A stretch of DNA of 64,000 bases from Poriferisodalis sp965205175 (GCF_965205175.1 NZ_OZ242038.1:1736001-1800000); one strand, 5' to 3'. Positions 1 through 8,524 are shown, numbered from the stretch's first letter. Translations and numbers: made by a program. Notes: generated by a model not told the origin, from the sequence alone.

Positions 1-812
1 GTCCGTACTCGAAGCTCGCCGGCTACGGCTTCATGGCGGCGGCACTGGCCGGGTTCTACGAGATCACCGGATGGCCGGACCGAGGCCCGGCGGGTCCCTA
101 CGGCCCGTACACGGACTTCCTGGCGCCGCGGGTCATCGTGGCGGCGCTGATGGCGGCCCTCGAGCGGCGCGACCGCACCGGCACGGGCTGCTGCATCGAC
201 GTGTCGCAGACTGAATCGGCCTTGCACTACCTGGCGCCGGCCATCTTGGACGCCTCGATCAATGGCCGTGATCCGCAGCGCTGCGGCAACGACGATCCGC
301 ACCTGAGCCCCCACGGCGTGTATCCGAGCTCGGGCGACGATCAGTGGGTGGCCATCGCCTGTACCGACGAGCGATGGTCCGCACTGGCCGCAGCGGTCGG
401 CTTGGGCGATGACGGCGACAGCGAGGGGGCCGTGGGCTGGGATCAGCCCGAGCGGCGATCGCGTGCAGCGCAGATCGATGCGGCCGTCTCGGCGTGGACT
501 GCGCAGCGCAGCACTACCGAAGCGGCCGAGGCGCTGCAGTCCGTCGGCATCGACGCCTACCCGGTGAACAATGCGCAGGGCTGCTGCGACGATCCGCAGC
601 TGCAGGCTCGCGAGCACCACATCGAGGTGCCGCAGAGCCATCGCGGCACGATGTGGACACAGAACTGCCGCACGCGCATGTCCAGGACGCCGGCGGTCGT
701 GCGGCGCGGCGGGCCGTGCCTCGGCGAGGACAACTACGAAGTGCTCACCGAGTTCCTGGGCTACGAAGCTGACCGCGTCGCGGACTTGGCAGCGGCCGAA
801 GTGCTGGGCTGA
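1..812 (+). CDS. CaiB/BaiF (class III) CoA transferase, C-terminal part
   Basis: The reading frame is already open at base 3, so the 5' part lies outside the window. The visible ~270 residues match the second half of family III CoA transferases: a 'GYGFMAAALAG' stretch, 'GPYGPYTDFLAPR', a 'DVSQTES' segment and the late 'NAQGCCDDPQLQAREH' region typical of the C-terminal domain. These enzymes move CoA between carboxylic acids through an aspartyl-CoA intermediate; the catalytic Asp would be in the missing N-terminal part. The substrate cannot be told. The last ~52 bp overlap the 3' end of the convergent CapA-like gene. Confidence 0.85.
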   Translation, partial: PYSKLAGYGFMAAALAGFYEITGWPDRGPAGPYGPYTDFLAPRVIVAALMAALERRDRTGTGCCIDVSQTESALHYLAPAILDASINGRDPQRCGNDDPHLSPHGVYPSSGDDQWVAIACTDERWSALAAAVGLGDDGDSEGAVGWDQPERRSRAAQIDAAVSAWTAQRSTTEAAEALQSVGIDAYPVNNAQGCCDDPQLQAREHHIEVPQSHRGTMWTQNCRTRMSRTPAVVRRGGPCLGEDNYEVLTEFLGYEADRVADLAAAEVLG

Positions 813-2125
813 ACGCCGGTCGTCGGTACTGAGGTAGTGGGCGCGGTGGGCGCGGTCGTCGTGGGCGCTGTGGTCGTGGTGGACGGCGCAGTGGTCGGCG
901 GCGCAGTGGTCGGCGGCGCTGATGTCGGGGGAGTCGTGGGTGGCGCAGTGGTCGGCGGCGGCTGGTGTCGAGCGCAGTCGCCGGCGATGATGTCAGCAAT
1001 CCGGTCGGCCCGCGAACCTGGCGAGACCGGCACCGGCGCGCCGTTGAGGTCGAGCACGTGCGGATGGAACGACCAGCCCGTGATCTCGGCGCCGTCGAAA
1101 TCGATCTGCAGGACGCCCGTTTCGCCGGTGATGCCGGAGCGGTAGTGCCAGACGAAGTTGCCGAGCGAGTAGGCCACGAGCTTCCCGTCGTCGAAGGCCA
1201 CCGGCTGAAGCACATGGGGATGATGGCCCACCACCGCATCGGCGCCGCTGCGCAGCAGTTCCTGCGCGAGGTCGCGCTGACGACGATTCGGGCACGTCGT
1301 GCGCTCGATGCCCCAGTGGACTGCTGCAATGACCACGTCGGCGTCTCGGGCAGCCGAGCGGACGCTCGCGAGCACCCGGTCGCGCTCGTAGGCCGAGGCG
1401 ATGCCGGGCCGTGAATCGCTCGCTGGGAAGCCGTGCGGAACGACCAGAGAGGCACCCACGAATGCCACTCGCAGGCCGGGCCGCACCTCGATGACGCGAT
1501 GTCGGTAGGCATCGGTGCCGGTTGAGCCTGCGCCGAGCGCAATCACGCCTCGGGCTTCGAGGTGGTCAACGGTGTCGGTCAACGCTTCGGTGCCGTAGTC
1601 CATGGCGTGGTTGTTCGCCAGGTTGGCGACGTCCACGCCGGCGGCAGCGATGCGGTCGGCTGCGGTAGGCGGTGCCCGGAACACGAACCTCTTGTCCGCG
1701 GCTCGACCGCGTGCGCTGATCACCATCTCCGCGTTGACGATGGCGATGTCGGCTGTTCGCAGCGCCGGCTCGATGTCGGCGAACGGATCGATGCCGGCTG
1801 CTTCGCTGCGATCCATGAGCACGTCGCCGCCTGTCAGCAGCGTCCACCTCGCATCAGGCTGGGTCGTCGGGGGCTGCGTCTTGGGAATCTGGGCAGCCGG
1901 GGTATCGGTCGTCGCCGCTTGGATCGCCGCCACTGGCGCCGGCGGCGGCCCGTCATCGTCGTGGATCAGCAATGGCGTGGCTGTCGGCTGGGCGACGGCA
2001 GGCGTCGAGGCCGACGTCGGCGGGGGAGGAGCAACCCGCAACGGGCTGCTGGCGCACCCCACGCCGGCCGCGAACAGGCCTGCACAGCCGAGGGCGACCG
2101 CTCGCAGTCCCACCACGGCAGGCAC
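761..2125 (-). CDS. CapA-family metallophosphatase-like lipoprotein with Thr/Pro-rich tail
   Basis: 454 residues from GTG 2125. The N-terminus is a hydrophobic signal ending in a cysteine (AAGVGC, about residue 25), suggesting a secreted lipoprotein. The central domain carries the CapA/PgsA motif series: GGDVLMDR, NAEMVIS, NLANNHAMDYG, AAVHWGIE and GHHPHVLQP, which form a calcineurin-like metal site. Relatives act in poly-gamma-glutamate or capsule synthesis, but no pgsB/pgsC partner is present, so the role here is open. The last ~65 residues are Thr/Pro/Ala repeats and run 52 bp into the convergent CoA transferase gene. A TAGGGT box lies 7 nt before an in-frame GTG at 2116 (residue 4), which may be the true leaderless start. 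Confidence 0.75.
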   Translation of the reverse strand: MPAVVGLRAVALGCAGLFAAGVGCASSPLRVAPPPPTSASTPAVAQPTATPLLIHDDDGPPPAPVAAIQAATTDTPAAQIPKTQPPTTQPDARWTLLTGGDVLMDRSEAAGIDPFADIEPALRTADIAIVNAEMVISARGRAADKRFVFRAPPTAADRIAAAGVDVANLANNHAMDYGTEALTDTVDHLEARGVIALGAGSTGTDAYRHRVIEVRPGLRVAFVGASLVVPHGFPASDSRPGIASAYERDRVLASVRSAARDADVVIAAVHWGIERTTCPNRRQRDLAQELLRSGADAVVGHHPHVLQPVAFDDGKLVAYSLGNFVWHYRSGITGETGVLQIDFDGAEITGWSFHPHVLDLNGAPVPVSPGSRADRIADIIAGDCARHQPPPTTAPPTTPPTSAPPTTAPPTTAPSTTTTAPTTTAPTAPTTSVPTTGVQPSTSAAAKSATRSAS

Positions 2126-2340
2126 CCTACGGCCGACCGACGGCGCGCATCACCGCCGGTCGCGTCCCGCGCCCTGCTGGGTACGCGCTATTGGCGCACC
2201 GCACTACTGTTGAGCAGCAGGGCTGTGCGCACGCACCCATGTCGTGCCGGTCGTCCCCTCTCGTCGGCGCCGTAGCCGATGGCCGGGGCCCGGCAGTGGG
2301 ACTGTCGCGCGGTTCGTCCTCGAGCGAGCAGGAGTCGGAG

Positions 2341-3507
2341 ATGACGTTGGCAGACACCGCGCAGGGAATTCTGGATCGGGGAGTCGCAGACGGCGATGTG
2401 GTCGGCGCGGTGGCGAGCGTCATCGGGCCGGACGGCGTGATCTGCTCAGCCGCGGCAGGCACCCGCGGTGCCGGCAGCGACATCGCCATGAGTTCGGACA
2501 CCGTGTGCTGGATTGCGTCGATGACCAAAGCCATCACCGGCACCGCCGCGATGCAGCTCGTCGAGCAGGGCAAGCTCTCGCTCGACGATCCGGGCGCGGA
2601 GGTGCTGCCGCTGCTGGGCGAACTCGAAGTGCTGACCGGCTTCGACCCAGACGGCAAACCGGTCACGCGGCAGCGCAAGGGCGACATCACGCTGCGCCAC
2701 CTGCTGACCCACACCTCCGGCATGGGCTACGACATCTGGAGCGCTGAACTCGGCCAGTACGCGGAGGCCACCGGCACGCCCGGTGTCATCGAGTGCCAGA
2801 AGGCGACCCTGCGCATGCCGCTGCTGTTCGACCCCGGCGACCGCTGGTTCTACGGCACCGGCATCGACTGCGCAGGCCAGATGGTGGAGGCAGCCTCGGG
2901 ACTGTCGCTCGGTGCCTACCTGGCCGAGCACGTCTTCGAACCGCTGGGCATGTCCGACACGGCCTTCAAGATCAGCGACGACATGCGTTCCCGCCTCTCG
3001 GCGATGCACACCCGCACCGACGACGGCACGCTGGTCGAGATGCCTTTCGAGATCCCGCAGGAACCGGAGTTCGAGATGGGCGGCGGCGGCCTCTACTCCA
3101 CGCTGGACGACTACTGCCGCTTCTTGGCCATGATGCTGAACGGCGGCAGCTTGGGGGGCAACCAGATCGTGACGCCGGAGACTCACGCGCAGATGACCGC
3201 CAATGCGATGGGCGACGTGCGCGTCACGAAGCTCGTGACTGCGGCGCCGCCGTTCTCCTTCGACGCAGAGTTCTTCCCAGGCGTGGAGAAGTCGTGGGGC
3301 CTCACCTTCCAGATCAACGAGGCGCCCGCGCCCACCGGCCGACCCGCTGGTGGACTCATGTGGGCCGGTCTGGCCAACTCGTACTTCTGGATCGACTTGG
3401 CGAACCAGGTCGCGGGCTGCTACATCAGCCAGCAAGTGCCGTTCGCCGACCCGCGTTCCTACGGGCTGTACGAGGCGATCGAGACCGCCGCCTACGCCGA
3501 GCTGTAG
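2341..3507 (+). CDS. Serine hydrolase of the beta-lactamase class C / esterase family
   Basis: 388 residues from ATG 2341, chosen because a purine-rich GGAGTCGGAG sits just upstream and homology begins there; the frame stays open further 5'. The SxxK nucleophile motif is visible as 'SMTKAITGTAAMQL', followed by 'LRHLLTHTSGMGYD', 'WFYGTGIDCAGQMVEAASG' in the position of the YxN region, and a late 'GGGLYSTLDDYCRF' block. This architecture is shared by AmpC-like enzymes, D-aminopeptidases and EstB-type esterases. No signal peptide is evident, which argues for a cytoplasmic esterase or hydrolase rather than a secreted beta-lactamase. Diverges from the CapA-like gene. Confidence 0.85.
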   Translation: MTLADTAQGILDRGVADGDVVGAVASVIGPDGVICSAAAGTRGAGSDIAMSSDTVCWIASMTKAITGTAAMQLVEQGKLSLDDPGAEVLPLLGELEVLTGFDPDGKPVTRQRKGDITLRHLLTHTSGMGYDIWSAELGQYAEATGTPGVIECQKATLRMPLLFDPGDRWFYGTGIDCAGQMVEAASGLSLGAYLAEHVFEPLGMSDTAFKISDDMRSRLSAMHTRTDDGTLVEMPFEIPQEPEFEMGGGGLYSTLDDYCRFLAMMLNGGSLGGNQIVTPETHAQMTANAMGDVRVTKLVTAAPPFSFDAEFFPGVEKSWGLTFQINEAPAPTGRPAGGLMWAGLANSYFWIDLANQVAGCYISQQVPFADPRSYGLYEAIETAAYAEL

Positions 3508-3514
3508 CCGCCGG

Positions 3515-3541
3515 ATCGGGACTGCCGGTCGGCAGACCGAT
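3515..3541. terminator. Hairpin between convergent hydrolase and fabF genes
   Basis: Interrupted stem ATCGG / CCGAT around a perfect CTGCC-GGTC-GGCAG hairpin. It sits 8 nt after the hydrolase stop and in front of the fabF 3' end, so it can serve both converging transcripts. No U-tract follows, as is common in high-GC actinobacteria. Confidence 0.45.
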
Positions 3542-3597
3542 CGGCGCAAGGCGGCGAGCTGGGGCACAGCCGGCGACCGGACCCCAGAGATTGACCC

Positions 3598-4773
3598 TCA
3601 GGCCGGGCCGAGCACGATGCAGCCGTTGTGGCCGCCGAAGCCGAACGAATTGCTGAGCGACGGGCCGGGTTCCCAATCCGCGGCCGGTCCGGTCACCAAA
3701 CGGAACTCGGCCAGGTCCGGATCGGGCGTGGTGCAGCCCGCCGTTGCGGGGATCTTGCGGTGGCGCATCGCCAGCAGCACCGCAGTTGCCTCCAATGCGC
3801 CGGCTGCGCCGAGGGCGTGCCCGGTGACCCCCTTGGTCGAGGTCACCAGCGGGCCGTGCGGGCCGAACAGCCGGTGGAGCGCCTCCGCCTCGGCAGCGTC
3901 GTTCAGCGGGGTGGAGGTGCCGTGCGCGTTCACGTGGACGATGTCATCAGGCGTGAGGTCTGCGTCCTCGATGGCCAGTTGCATGCAGCGAAGTGCGCCT
4001 GCGCCGCCCGGCGCCGGCGCAGTGATGTGGTGGGCGTCGGCATTCGACGCAGTGCCGAGGACCTCGCCGAAGACTTCGGCGCCTCGGGCGACGGCCGAGC
4101 CCCACTCTTCGAGCACCAGCGTCGCAGCGCCTTCGGCCATCATGAAGCCGTCCCGATGCTTGTCGAACGGCATCGACACACCGCTGGTCGACAGCGCCGT
4201 CATGTTGACGAAGCCGGCGGTGCCTACAGGCGTCATCACCGACTCGCAGCCGCCGGCCACGATGACGTCCGCAGCGCCGCAGCGAATGAGCCGCGTTGCG
4301 TAGCCGATGGCGTGGGTTCCCGCTGCGCACGCCGTCGTGAGGACCTCGCACGGGCCGGCCAAACCGTGCCTCATGGAGATGGCAGCGGCGGGGGCGTTCG
4401 GCATCATCATCGGGATCATGAACGGCGACACCCGCCGAGCGCCCTTGCGATCCAGCACGAGCACTTGGTCCTCGAATGTCTGCAACCCGCCGACACCCGT
4501 GCCGAAGATCACCCCGCAGCGATCAGGGCCGGCCGCCAGCTCGCCGGCCGATGCGATCGCCTGCGCCGCCGAGGCCAAGGCGAGCTGCACGGACCGATCA
4601 GTGCGCCGGGCTTCCTTGGGATTGTCGAAGTACAGCGACGGATCGAAATCGGCGACGCGTCGCTCGCCTTGCGGCGGCTCGGTGTTCAGACCGGTCCAGA
4701 AGTCGTCGATGCCGATGCCGGCGGACGACACCACGCCGAGTCCGACGACAGCGACTCGACGGTCTGGGCTCAT
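3598..4773 (-). CDS. fabF: Beta-ketoacyl-ACP synthase II
   Basis: 391 residues. Condenses malonyl-ACP with a growing acyl-ACP in fatty-acid elongation. The thiolase-fold Cys-His-His triad is present: C149 in 'LTTACAAGTHAIG', H284 in 'VNAHGTSTPLND' and H319 in 'KGVTGHALGAAGALEA', with the conserved Lys just before it; the C-terminal 'NSFGFGGHN' loop is intact. Slightly shorter than the usual ~410 aa, mainly in loops. Last gene of the fabD-fabH-fabG-acpP-fabF operon. A single KAS II-type enzyme is encoded here, unlike the kasA/kasB pair of mycobacteria. Confidence 0.95.
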   Translation of the reverse strand: MSPDRRVAVVGLGVVSSAGIGIDDFWTGLNTEPPQGERRVADFDPSLYFDNPKEARRTDRSVQLALASAAQAIASAGELAAGPDRCGVIFGTGVGGLQTFEDQVLVLDRKGARRVSPFMIPMMMPNAPAAAISMRHGLAGPCEVLTTACAAGTHAIGYATRLIRCGAADVIVAGGCESVMTPVGTAGFVNMTALSTSGVSMPFDKHRDGFMMAEGAATLVLEEWGSAVARGAEVFGEVLGTASNADAHHITAPAPGGAGALRCMQLAIEDADLTPDDIVHVNAHGTSTPLNDAAEAEALHRLFGPHGPLVTSTKGVTGHALGAAGALEATAVLLAMRHRKIPATAGCTTPDPDLAEFRLVTGPAADWEPGPSLSNSFGFGGHNGCIVLGPA

Positions 4774-4793
4774 GCAGTGAGGCTCATGCAGTG
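4768..4793. repeat. 12-bp direct repeat at the fabF start
   Basis: GCTCATGCAGTG occurs at 4768-4779 and again at 4782-4793, separated by two bases. On the minus strand the first copy contains the fabF start codon; the second brings an ATG out of frame. It is one of several short tandem duplications at gene junctions in this window. Confidence 0.8.
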
Positions 4794-4872
4794 CCTATTG
4801 CTGCTCATTCGACGCTCATCCGCCGGTGCTCGCTGGGACCCACATCTTCGGACACAGGTCACTGGCCCTCAG

Positions 4873-5106
4873 TCACAGCTTGGACTCGACCAGCTGAATC
4901 GCATGGGCGACGGTGCTGACGTCTTCCAGTTCTTCCTCGTCCACGCTGATGTCGAACTCCTCTTCCAACGCCATCACCAGCTCGACCAGGTCCAGGCTGT
5001 CCGCGTCGAGGTCGTCGGCGAAGCTGGCCTCGGGCGTGACCTGCTCGGCATCCACGGCAAGCACCTCGACGGCGCAGCTGCGGAATCGATCCAACGTGTC
5101 ACTCAT
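4873..5106 (-). CDS. acpP: Acyl carrier protein
   Basis: 77 residues, acidic. The 4'-phosphopantetheine attachment serine is S37 in 'DLDADSLDLVELVMALEEE', the canonical DSLD motif at the start of helix II. It carries acyl intermediates for FabD, FabH, FabG and FabF encoded around it. A strong GAGGGGAT Shine-Dalgarno lies upstream of the ATG, fitting the high expression expected for ACP. Separated from fabF by ~100 bp that hold the short direct repeat and no other gene. Confidence 0.97.
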   Translation of the reverse strand: MSDTLDRFRSCAVEVLAVDAEQVTPEASFADDLDADSLDLVELVMALEEEFDISVDEEELEDVSTVAHAIQLVESKL

Positions 5107-5183
5107 GCTGATCCCCTCATGTGTAGGCGGTCACGCGCACGAGGCCCCAGCGGCCGTGCGAATGCGCAGTGTAGGTCGTGCAG

Positions 5184-5927
5184 TCAGTGACCCATGCCGA
5201 GGCCGCCGTCGACCGGAATCACCGCACCGGTGACGAATGCTGCGCTGTCGGATGCCAAGAACGCCGCGACGGCGGCGATCTCGGACGGTTCCGCTACCCG
5301 TCCCAGCGGCACGGCCTCTACGACTGCGGCTTGCTGGTCGTGATGCAGAGCGCCGAACATGTCGGTGGCGACCGGCCCGGGCGCCACGACGTTGGCCGTG
5401 ATGCCGCGCGAACCGAGTTCTCGAGCCAGCGACCGTGCCATGCCCACCAGGCCTGCTTTGGCAGCGGCGTAGTTGACCTGACCGGCCGAGCCCAGCAGCC
5501 CGACCACCGACGACACGAAGATCAGTCGCCCCCAGCGTGCTCGCAGCATGGGCCGGGCGGCCCGCTTGGCCATGCGGTAGGCACCGGTCAGGTTCGTGTT
5601 CACGACCGCTGCGAAATCCTCGTCGGCCATGCGCAGCACGAGCTGGTCGCGAGTGATTCCCGCATTCGCGACCAAGATCTCCACGGGGCCCAGCTCCGCC
5701 TGGACGACCTCGTAGGCGGCGTCGACTGCCTCGCTGTCGGCTTGATCGCATGCCACCCACATCAGACGGTCGTCGGCAGGCGCCTCGGTGCGGCTGGTGA
5801 CTGCGACACGGTGCCCGGCGTCGGCGAACAGCTGGGCAGTGGCCAATCCGATGCCTCGGCTGCCGCCGGTCACCAGCACCGTGCGTGCGGTCGGCGGCTG
5901 CAGATCTGCGGTACGCGGTGCTTGCAT
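5184..5927 (-). CDS. fabG: 3-oxoacyl-ACP reductase
   Basis: 247 residues from ATG 5927; the frame is open further upstream but homology begins here. A short-chain dehydrogenase/reductase with the NADPH-binding 'TGGSRGIG' (residues 20-27), 'NAG' at 88-90 and the catalytic S140, Y153 and K157. The C-terminal 'GGLGMGH' is typical of FabG. Reduces beta-ketoacyl-ACP in the second step of each elongation cycle. Its place between fabH and acpP supports the fatty-acid role over one of the many paralogous SDR functions. Confidence 0.92.
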   Translation of the reverse strand: MQAPRTADLQPPTARTVLVTGGSRGIGLATAQLFADAGHRVAVTSRTEAPADDRLMWVACDQADSEAVDAAYEVVQAELGPVEILVANAGITRDQLVLRMADEDFAAVVNTNLTGAYRMAKRAARPMLRARWGRLIFVSSVVGLLGSAGQVNYAAAKAGLVGMARSLARELGSRGITANVVAPGPVATDMFGALHHDQQAAVVEAVPLGRVAEPSEIAAVAAFLASDSAAFVTGAVIPVDGGLGMGH

Positions 5928-5944
5928 TGCTGCTCCGAGCCGGT

Positions 5945-6039
5945 CTTGAGGGTCCCGGTCTTCAGGATGCCCGATCTTGCGGATGCCCGGTCTTCGGCGT
6001 GCCGGAGCTTGAGGATGCCCGGTCTTCAGGATGCTCGGG
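5945..6039. repeat. Degenerate 16-bp tandem array between fabH and fabG
   Basis: Six units of 15-16 bp following the consensus CTTCAGGATGCCCGGT: 5945-5959, 5960-5975, 5976-5991, 5992-6007, 6008-6023 and 6024-6039. The last unit covers the fabH stop codon and final codons; the array fills nearly all of the fabH-fabG gap. The same core (TCTTC-GGAT-CCGG) recurs inside rapZ. Confidence 0.85.
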
Positions 6040-6991
6040 CCGGGGCACCCGACCAGCGCAGCAGCATCGAGGCCGAGGTCATGCCGGCGCCGAATCCGAC
6101 CAGCAGCACGTTGTCGCCGGCATGGACTCGGCCGCCGCGCACGGCGTCGTCGAGTGCAAGCGGGATGGAGGCCGACGAGGTGTTGCCCGTTCGCTCGATC
6201 ACCATGGCCGCTTTCTCGAACGGAATGCGCAGCCGTTTGCACGCCGTCTCCACGATGCGCACATTGGCTTGGTGGGGCACGACCACGTCGATGTCCTCGG
6301 CAGTGAGGCCGGCCTGCTTCATGGACTGGCGTGCCGACTCTTCCATCACCAGCACGGCCTTCTTGAACACTGCTTGGCCTGCCATCTGGATGTAGCCGCC
6401 GTGGTCGCAGTACAGGTGCTCTTCCATGGTGCCGTCGCTGGCGACGTGCCATCCGAGGAGGTCCGAGCCCAGCTCGCTGCGCTCGAGCACCGCAGCACCT
6501 GCACCGTCGGCGAAGAGAATGCAGGTGGCCCGATCGGTCCAGTCGGTGATGCGCGACAGCACTTCGGCGCCGATGACCAGCACCCGCTCGTGGCCCATCG
6601 CGATCAAGCCGTGGCCGGTCGCGAGTGCATAGACGAAGCCTGAGCATGCGGCATTTACGTCCATGGCGCCGCAGTCGAGGCCGAGTGTCTGCTGCACCCG
6701 CGACGACGACGCCGGGACGCAGCGGTCCGGGGTGGTCGTGGCCAAGATGAGCATGTCGATGCTCGACGGATCGACACCGGCGACCTCCAGCGCCGCCGCG
6801 CCGGCGCGTGCAGCCAAGCCGGCGGTGGTGCCGCCGATGTTCCGCTGCTTGATGCCGGTGCGCTCGGTGATCCACTCATCGGAGGTGTCGACCATCTCGG
6901 AGAGTTCCTCGTTGGTGAGCGTCCGCTCCCCGAGCGCGGTGCCGATGCCCACCATCCGCGCATTCGATGCAGTTCGCGCGCTGAGCGTCAT
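6026..6991 (-). CDS. fabH: Beta-ketoacyl-ACP synthase III
   Basis: 321 residues. Starts fatty-acid synthesis by condensing an acyl-CoA with malonyl-ACP. The Cys-His-Asn triad is C116 in 'VNAACSGFVYAL', H240 in 'VPHQANVRIV' and N270 in 'ERTGNTSSASIP'. The N-terminal 'DTSDEWITERTGI' and C-terminal 'GFGAGMTSASMLLRW' are typical. A G-rich Shine-Dalgarno (GGGGGGG) precedes the ATG. Lies after fabD in the operon; the 3' end runs into the 16-bp tandem array. Confidence 0.95.
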   Translation of the reverse strand: MTLSARTASNARMVGIGTALGERTLTNEELSEMVDTSDEWITERTGIKQRNIGGTTAGLAARAGAAALEVAGVDPSSIDMLILATTTPDRCVPASSSRVQQTLGLDCGAMDVNAACSGFVYALATGHGLIAMGHERVLVIGAEVLSRITDWTDRATCILFADGAGAAVLERSELGSDLLGWHVASDGTMEEHLYCDHGGYIQMAGQAVFKKAVLVMEESARQSMKQAGLTAEDIDVVVPHQANVRIVETACKRLRIPFEKAAMVIERTGNTSSASIPLALDDAVRGGRVHAGDNVLLVGFGAGMTSASMLLRWSGAPARAS

Positions 6992-7061
6992 CAGCGGCCC
7001 CCCCCTTCAGCTTGACGTCTGATCCGACTCGCAGTCTGCGCTTGCGCTCTGCGTGCGCCCG

Positions 7062-8255
7062 TCAGCCGACGGACGAGGTCCGCAGCCACGCAACGGGCTG
7101 CCGTGCGGTCACCCGTTCGCCTTCTGCGGCCATGATGCCCATGACAGTACCCGCGAACGAGGAGCGCACTTCTTCGCCGGCAACGTAGCCGACCACATCG
7201 CCCACCCCGATGTGCTGACCGTTGCCGATGTCGGGGCTGAGCGCGAAGATTCCGGCGCACGGGCTCACAATGAGGCGCTCGGTGACGTACAGGTTCTCTC
7301 CGCCCAGCACAATCGGCGCGGTCGGTGCTGTGGGCGCGTCCTTGGCGAGCATTTCCATCAGCTGGTCGATCTCGGCAGGCGCTGTGACCGACACCGACGT
7401 GGCATCTCGATGGATCCGGCGGGTCATGCCGGTGAGCACCCGCCCTGGGCCGAGCTCGACGAACGTGGCGACTCCGGCATCGGCCAGCGCATGCATGCTG
7501 GCACGCCACAGCACCGGACTCGTGAGCTGCTGTGCCAGCAGCGTGCGCCACTCGTCGGCGTCGGACCGCAGGCATGCGTCGACGTTCGCGGCGACCGGCA
7601 CGCTCGGCGCCCGAATCTCGACTTCGGCCAGCGCTTTGCGCAGTCGTTCCTTGGCCGGCGCCATGTACGGCGTGTGGAATGCTCCGCCCACGGGCAGTGC
7701 CATGAGCCGCTTTGCGCCCGCCGCCTTCGCTTCGTCGCCGGCGACGGCGACCGCGTCAGGTGCGCCGGCTATGACCACTTGGCCGGGGGCGTTGTAGTTG
7801 GCGACCCAGACGTCGCCGAGCGTGGCATCGCAGGCCTCTGCGACGAGATCGTCGTCGAGGCCCAGCACCGCCGCCATCGTCCCGTGCTGCTCGTCGGCTG
7901 CAACTTGCATCGCCTCGCCGCGCTCGGCAACGAGGCGCACCGCGTCGTCGTAGGCCAAGGCGCCGGTTGCCGTCAGCGCGCTGTACTCGCCCAAGGAATG
8001 CCCGGCGGCACAGTCGAAGGTGGCACCGGTGCGCTCGACCGCATCGAGCACCACCATCGACAGCACGAAGGTGGACAGTTGCGAGTTGCGCGTATGGCGC
8101 AGCTCGTCGGCCTCGGCCTCCAGCAGCAGCGCAGCGACATCACGCCCGCAGGCGTCGGAGGCCTCGGCTACCAGCTCCCATGACGCATGCGACGTCCAGG
8201 CTGCCCCCATGCCGGGCTGCTGTGAGCCCTGACCCGGGAATGTGAATGCGAGCAC
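7062..8255 (-). CDS. fabD: Malonyl-CoA:ACP transacylase fused to a BCCP/lipoyl-like domain
   Basis: 397 residues from GTG 8255, with a GGAGGAGG Shine-Dalgarno. Residues 1-~305 are FabD: 'FPGQGSQ' at 6-12, the nucleophile S87 in 'GHSLGEY', and H194 in 'GAFHTPYM'. It loads malonyl units onto AcpP. After a Pro/Thr/Ala linker (~306-315) comes an extra ~70-residue segment whose Gly-Val pattern ('SPCAGIF', 'HIGVGDVVGYV', 'FAGTVMGIMAAEGERVTARQ') resembles the biotinyl/lipoyl half-barrel of biotin carboxyl carrier proteins. The EAMKM-type lysine hairpin is not present, so it is unlikely to be biotinylated. Ordinary FabD is ~310 aa. First gene of the operon. Confidence 0.93.
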   Translation of the reverse strand: MLAFTFPGQGSQQPGMGAAWTSHASWELVAEASDACGRDVAALLLEAEADELRHTRNSQLSTFVLSMVVLDAVERTGATFDCAAGHSLGEYSALTATGALAYDDAVRLVAERGEAMQVAADEQHGTMAAVLGLDDDLVAEACDATLGDVWVANYNAPGQVVIAGAPDAVAVAGDEAKAAGAKRLMALPVGGAFHTPYMAPAKERLRKALAEVEIRAPSVPVAANVDACLRSDADEWRTLLAQQLTSPVLWRASMHALADAGVATFVELGPGRVLTGMTRRIHRDATSVSVTAPAEIDQLMEMLAKDAPTAPTAPIVLGGENLYVTERLIVSPCAGIFALSPDIGNGQHIGVGDVVGYVAGEEVRSSFAGTVMGIMAAEGERVTARQPVAWLRTSSVG

Positions 8256-8392
8256 TCGGCCTCCTCCGCGTCACTGCAATGGACGCCGGGCTTGCGGTCG
8301 GGTATCATTGACTGCGCAAGGGTAGACGGCTGTTCGGGCCACGCGCGATGCTTCGGGAGATACGCTCGCGCGTTATCTGCGCCGTGCCCAAA

Positions 8393-8475
8393 GCCCGGGT
8401 GGTGAAATGGCAGACACGGGGGACTCAAAATCCTCTGCCCGCTAGGGCGTGCGGGTTCGAATCCCGCCCCGGGCA
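8393..8475 (+). tRNA. tRNA-Leu(CAA)
   Basis: Cloverleaf with acceptor stem GCCCGGG (8393-8399) / CCCGGGC (8468-8474), T-loop GTTCGAATC, anticodon loop CTCAAAA with CAA at 8426-8428, and a long variable arm (class II) as expected for leucine. CCA is not encoded. Reads UUG codons. Located just upstream of the ANTAR regulator. Confidence 0.93.
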
Positions 8476-8524
8476 CCCAGCCGGCCAGGCCAGCCAGCGG
8501 TGTGGTCCCCCGAGGGGAGTGTGA

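Noticed and set aside
5945..6039. CRISPR array
   Set aside because: The units are adjacent and degenerate with no unique spacers, no cas genes are present, and the period of 16 bp is far too short.
5928..6875. An in-frame upstream extension of fabG through fabH
   Set aside because: FabG homology and normal length begin at 5927; the extension is an out-of-frame reading of fabH and the tandem array.
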